Shown: positions 61,737-64,000 of the stretch, piece after piece
Layout: every line of letters starts with the position of its first letter
Numbering within the stretch: the stretch's first letter is position 1
Source of the DNA: Caldilineaceae bacterium
GTDB lineage: Bacteria > Chloroflexota > Anaerolineae > Caldilineales > Caldilineaceae
NCBI GenBank assembly: GCA_958295845.1
Contig: OY282376.1
Coordinates: 1,873,022 to 1,937,021, forward strand
Length of the DNA: 64,000 bases
Direction of reading: 5' to 3'
Program-made: the position numbers and the translations under genes
Notes under the pieces: model-generated
The model's database searches: none
What the model saw: only the letters and a program-made list of their open reading frames with translations
What the model was told of the DNA's origin: nothing

Positions 61737-64000
61737 CTACAGCATCTCCTGTACCATCGACTCCGCTAACTTGTGCTCCGGCGCGCCGGCCTCGATTTCG
61801 CCATCGAGAAGCGCCGTACGCAATCTCCTCATAATCTGGCCATACCCCGGACCCGGCGGCAATCCCAACGCCAGCAGGTCTCTTCCATCCAGAGCGGGGC
61901 GAACGTGCCGCCAAATCTGTACGTAGCTTTTCAACCGTTCCCGCAGAAAGGGATCCTCCGCCACCAACCAAAGAAGCAGCAGCACCGCCGGTTGTACCTT
62001 GTCCAGAATTGCCGCGACTTCACTTGGACGTTGATGTGGGTCGGTCAACTGCGGCAGCTTCGACTTGACAATCCGAAGCTGTCGCATCAGGCCCTGCGTT
62101 TTCCCGCGCAGTCTCAGCCTTTCGCTCAACTCCTTTTCGATCGGCGACGCCTTGTCTTCTCTACCGCTCAATTCCGGCAGCAGATCGAAAATAAGAAGAC
62201 CCCAATAAAGTCGTTCGACCGGCGTGTCGTCCAACTGCAGCTGACCCGCAAGTGCCCCCACCGGTTCTTCGTCACAGCCGTCACCACCGCCTTGCGCCCC
62301 GTCCGGCTTACCCGCCTCCAGGAAGTCCCGCAGCGATGCACTGCGGCTGGCAAAGCACGCTCCCGCCCGCAGTGCAGGATGGATCTGCCTGAGTATCCCC
62401 AATTCATCCAGGCGCAGGATGGCATCTTCCGGTCTCTTTTCCTGCAGAATTCGGTCCAGCTCCTGCCGAATCCGCGCCGCCGTTACACGCCCAAGCAGCG
62501 GCGCTGCATCCAGGAGATGCTCCTGCGTCCGGTCGTCGATTCGGAACTGAAATCTCTGTTCATAGCGGACAGCGCGCAGGATCCTTGTCGGGTCATCCAC
62601 AAAACTCAAACTGTGCAGCACCCGCACGACCCCAGTCCTCAAGTCTGACAACCCGCCATAGAAATCAAGCAGATCGCCCCATCTGTCAGGAGTCAAAGCA
62701 ACAGCCAACGTATTGACCGTGAAATCCCGCCTGTGCAGGTCCAGCTTGATGCTGCCCTGTTCAACCGTTGGCAAGACGGTTGGCTCTGTATAGAACTCAG
62801 TACGCGCCGTAACGAAATCGAGATGATGCGGCAGCCGCTCCCCGTCAGGACCGCCGCCGCCGTCTGCTAAGTCCGGGCAGGTCATCTTATAGCCCGGCTC
62901 GTCCAAAATCCACTTGGCAGTGCCGAAACGAGCGTGCGTGACAATCCGCCCACCGCACCTGCTCTGAATGCGGCCCGCCAGTTCGATTGCATCGCCCTCG
63001 ACCACCAGGTCCATGTCCATGAAACCAGCGCCGTCGGTGCCGTCAAGCCGCCCCAAAAGCAGGTCTCGAACAAACCCGCCGACCACATACACCGCATGCC
63101 CCATCTCGGTCGCGGTCTCACCGACAAGCCAGAGAAGCCGGTGCTGGCTCTCCGACAGGATCTCTCCCAACTCTCGACTGACATCCGGGATCTTCTGTGG
63201 TGCCTCTTTCTCGTCTCCCCACAGTTTGAGTAGATCCGTCCTTGTAACAATACCTACCATCTCGCCGCCGGCATCCACGACGGGAACCTGCCCCCATCCA
63301 CTCTCGATCATAAGCCTGTGAAGCGTGCTGACGGGCGCGTCCGCGCGTACAGTATAGTCGCCCTGGCGCATTACCTTATGTACCGGCAGCGAACCCAGCC
63401 TGTGGCCCAGTGTGCGATCTGCCTCTCGCCGGGTCAGGATTCCGACCAGCCTTTCGCCGCCGTCATCACCTCTATGCAGTACCGGAAATCCTTCATGACC
63501 GTAGCGCTGCATCAATGCCATCGCCGAAGCAACCGACATACCGTCCTCCAGAGTACGCGGCCGACCCCGGCTCATGATCTCCGCTACCGTTGCCGGTGCC
63601 CCCGCGTGCTCCTGGAGCAGGCTGCCGATACGTTCTCCGACATCCGCGAAAGATGTCCCTTCCAGCACGGCAGCCGCGGCTCGCCTGTGGCCGCCGCCCC
63701 CGAGATGTTCGGCAATCAGGCCGACGTCGATAGCGTCGGTGTTGCTCCGAGCCACAACTTGAACGTGGTCCTTGAGGTTAACGACGACAAACAGCGCGTC
63801 CGCGTTGAAGAGGTCATTCAGCCTGTGCGTAAGACCACTGAGCTCATCGTCATAGTCGGGGGCATCCGCACTAGCGAGTACCACGCTCTGACCCGCGACC
63901 GTCAACTGCTCAGCGTTCTCTGTCAGCTGTACGGACAGTTCATTCTGCGCGTCGGTGGGCGGGAAATTCAGGAAACGGCGCATCACGTCGAGGCGGGCGC
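61737..64000 (-). CDS. DHH-CBS-CCA nucleotidyltransferase fusion, N-terminus beyond the window
   Basis: The frame is open to the right edge (…RLDVMRRFLNFP), so an internal GTG near 63986 is not the real start. The visible ~754 residues start at the end of a DHH phosphoesterase and its DHHA1 domain (GLIAEHLGGGGHRRAAAAVLEG). Two CBS domains follow (VHKVMRQGDYTVRADAPVSTL among their motifs), then the class II CCA/poly(A) polymerase head. That head has VYVVGGFVRDLLLGR and MDMDLVVEGDAIELA with the metal aspartates, RRDFTVNTLAV, and RILRAVRYEQRFQFRID. It should add CCA or A to tRNA 3' ends, or degrade oligonucleotides via the DHH part. This triple fusion is known from deep-branching bacteria. Confidence 0.92.
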   Translation of the reverse strand, partial: ARLDVMRRFLNFPPTDAQNELSVQLTENAEQLTVAGQSVVLASADAPDYDDELSGLTHRLNDLFNADALFVVVNLKDHVQVVARSNTDAIDVGLIAEHLGGGGHRRAAAAVLEGTSFADVGERIGSLLQEHAGAPATVAEIMSRGRPRTLEDGMSVASAMALMQRYGHEGFPVLHRGDDGGERLVGILTRREADRTLGHRLGSLPVHKVMRQGDYTVRADAPVSTLHRLMIESGWGQVPVVDAGGEMVGIVTRTDLLKLWGDEKEAPQKIPDVSRELGEILSESQHRLLWLVGETATEMGHAVYVVGGFVRDLLLGRLDGTDGAGFMDMDLVVEGDAIELAGRIQSRCGGRIVTHARFGTAKWILDEPGYKMTCPDLADGGGGPDGERLPHHLDFVTARTEFYTEPTVLPTVEQGSIKLDLHRRDFTVNTLAVALTPDRWGDLLDFYGGLSDLRTGVVRVLHSLSFVDDPTRILRAVRYEQRFQFRIDDRTQEHLLDAAPLLGRVTAARIRQELDRILQEKRPEDAILRLDELGILRQIHPALRAGACFASRSASLRDFLEAGKPDGAQGGGDGCDEEPVGALAGQLQLDDTPVERLYWGLLIFDLLPELSGREDKASPIEKELSERLRLRGKTQGLMRQLRIVKSKLPQLTDPHQRPSEVAAILDKVQPAVLLLLWLVAEDPFLRERLKSYVQIWRHVRPALDGRDLLALGLPPGPGYGQIMRRLRTALLDGEIEAGAPEHKLAESMVQEML

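Noticed and set aside
61660..61971. 104-codon N-terminal extension of the enolase-superfamily gene
   Set aside because: It overlaps the CCA/DHH gene end, has a low-complexity product, and the ATG at 61659 has a good ribosome-binding site.

Overview
This 64 kb window is a chromosomal segment of a GC-rich bacterium. My best inference is a member of the Chloroflexota (Anaerolineae or Caldilineae-like). That rests on gene content rather than on a marker tree: a methylmalonyl-CoA mutase/epimerase pair, a BMP-type nucleoside/sugar ABC importer, a bacterial histone-deacetylase-fold enzyme, a mevalonate kinase, a thioester-less alpha-2-macroglobulin lipoprotein, and a DHH-CBS-poly(A)-polymerase-type CCA enzyme. 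There is no rRNA and one tRNA, tRNA-Leu(CAA). I see no prophage, integrase, transposase or CRISPR array.

Layout. 1-1415: the 5' part of an unrecognised minus-strand gene. 1.9-4.9 kb: the recombination/replication block dnaX-ybaB-recR. 4.97-8.7 kb: propionate-type acyl-CoA metabolism (mutase large subunit, hot-dog thioesterase, epimerase, TPR protein) in overlapping genes. 8.9-10.3 kb: an NDP-kinase-like protein convergent with rsfS. 10.5-15.8 kb: a complete BMP substrate-binding lipoprotein, two permeases and a double ATPase. 15.9-21.2 kb: a large unknown protein, an HDAC-fold deacetylase, a small unknown protein, a glycerophosphodiesterase and mevalonate kinase. 21.2-26.3 kb (minus): glgA-glgB-nagA. 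26.8-29.6 kb: a CDP-alcohol transferase, a small membrane protein and a D-threonine-aldolase-type PLP enzyme. 29.7-31.5 kb (minus): a protein with four cyclic-nucleotide-binding-type domains and a C-terminal membrane anchor. 32.2 kb: tRNA-Leu. 32.4-34.9 kb: ECF sigma, membrane anti-sigma and mutM. 35-37.5 kb (minus): small YtxH-like, double PspC and Gfo/Idh genes. 38.8-43.5 kb: a ThDP enzyme, a small unknown protein and a UvrD-type helicase. 43.6-50.2 kb: cell-envelope genes (O-antigen ligase-TPR, WecA-like, cyclophilin lipoprotein, VTT membrane protein). 52-58.2 kb: the giant alpha-2-macroglobulin. 58.2-64 kb (minus): nucleotidyltransferase, coaBC, a sugar-acid dehydratase-type enolase and the CCA/DHH protein, which runs off the right edge.

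The most unusual non-coding signal is a family of dispersed elements. Each has two adjacent GC hairpins and a conserved tail, is preceded by degenerate CCCCTGAC tracts ending in CTGCAGTT, and points the same way. They sit in the intergenic regions between divergent genes at 1.6, 10.5 (fragment), 26.5 and 37.8 kb. They also form a tandem array of about 140-bp units at 50.3-50.9 kb. A second family, carrying the core TCCTGATTCAGAC, occurs four times at 38.2-38.7 kb and once at 51.55 kb. These repeats account for most of the long non-coding stretches. Many starts were moved from the longest open frame to an internal codon with a Shine-Dalgarno, as explained gene by gene.
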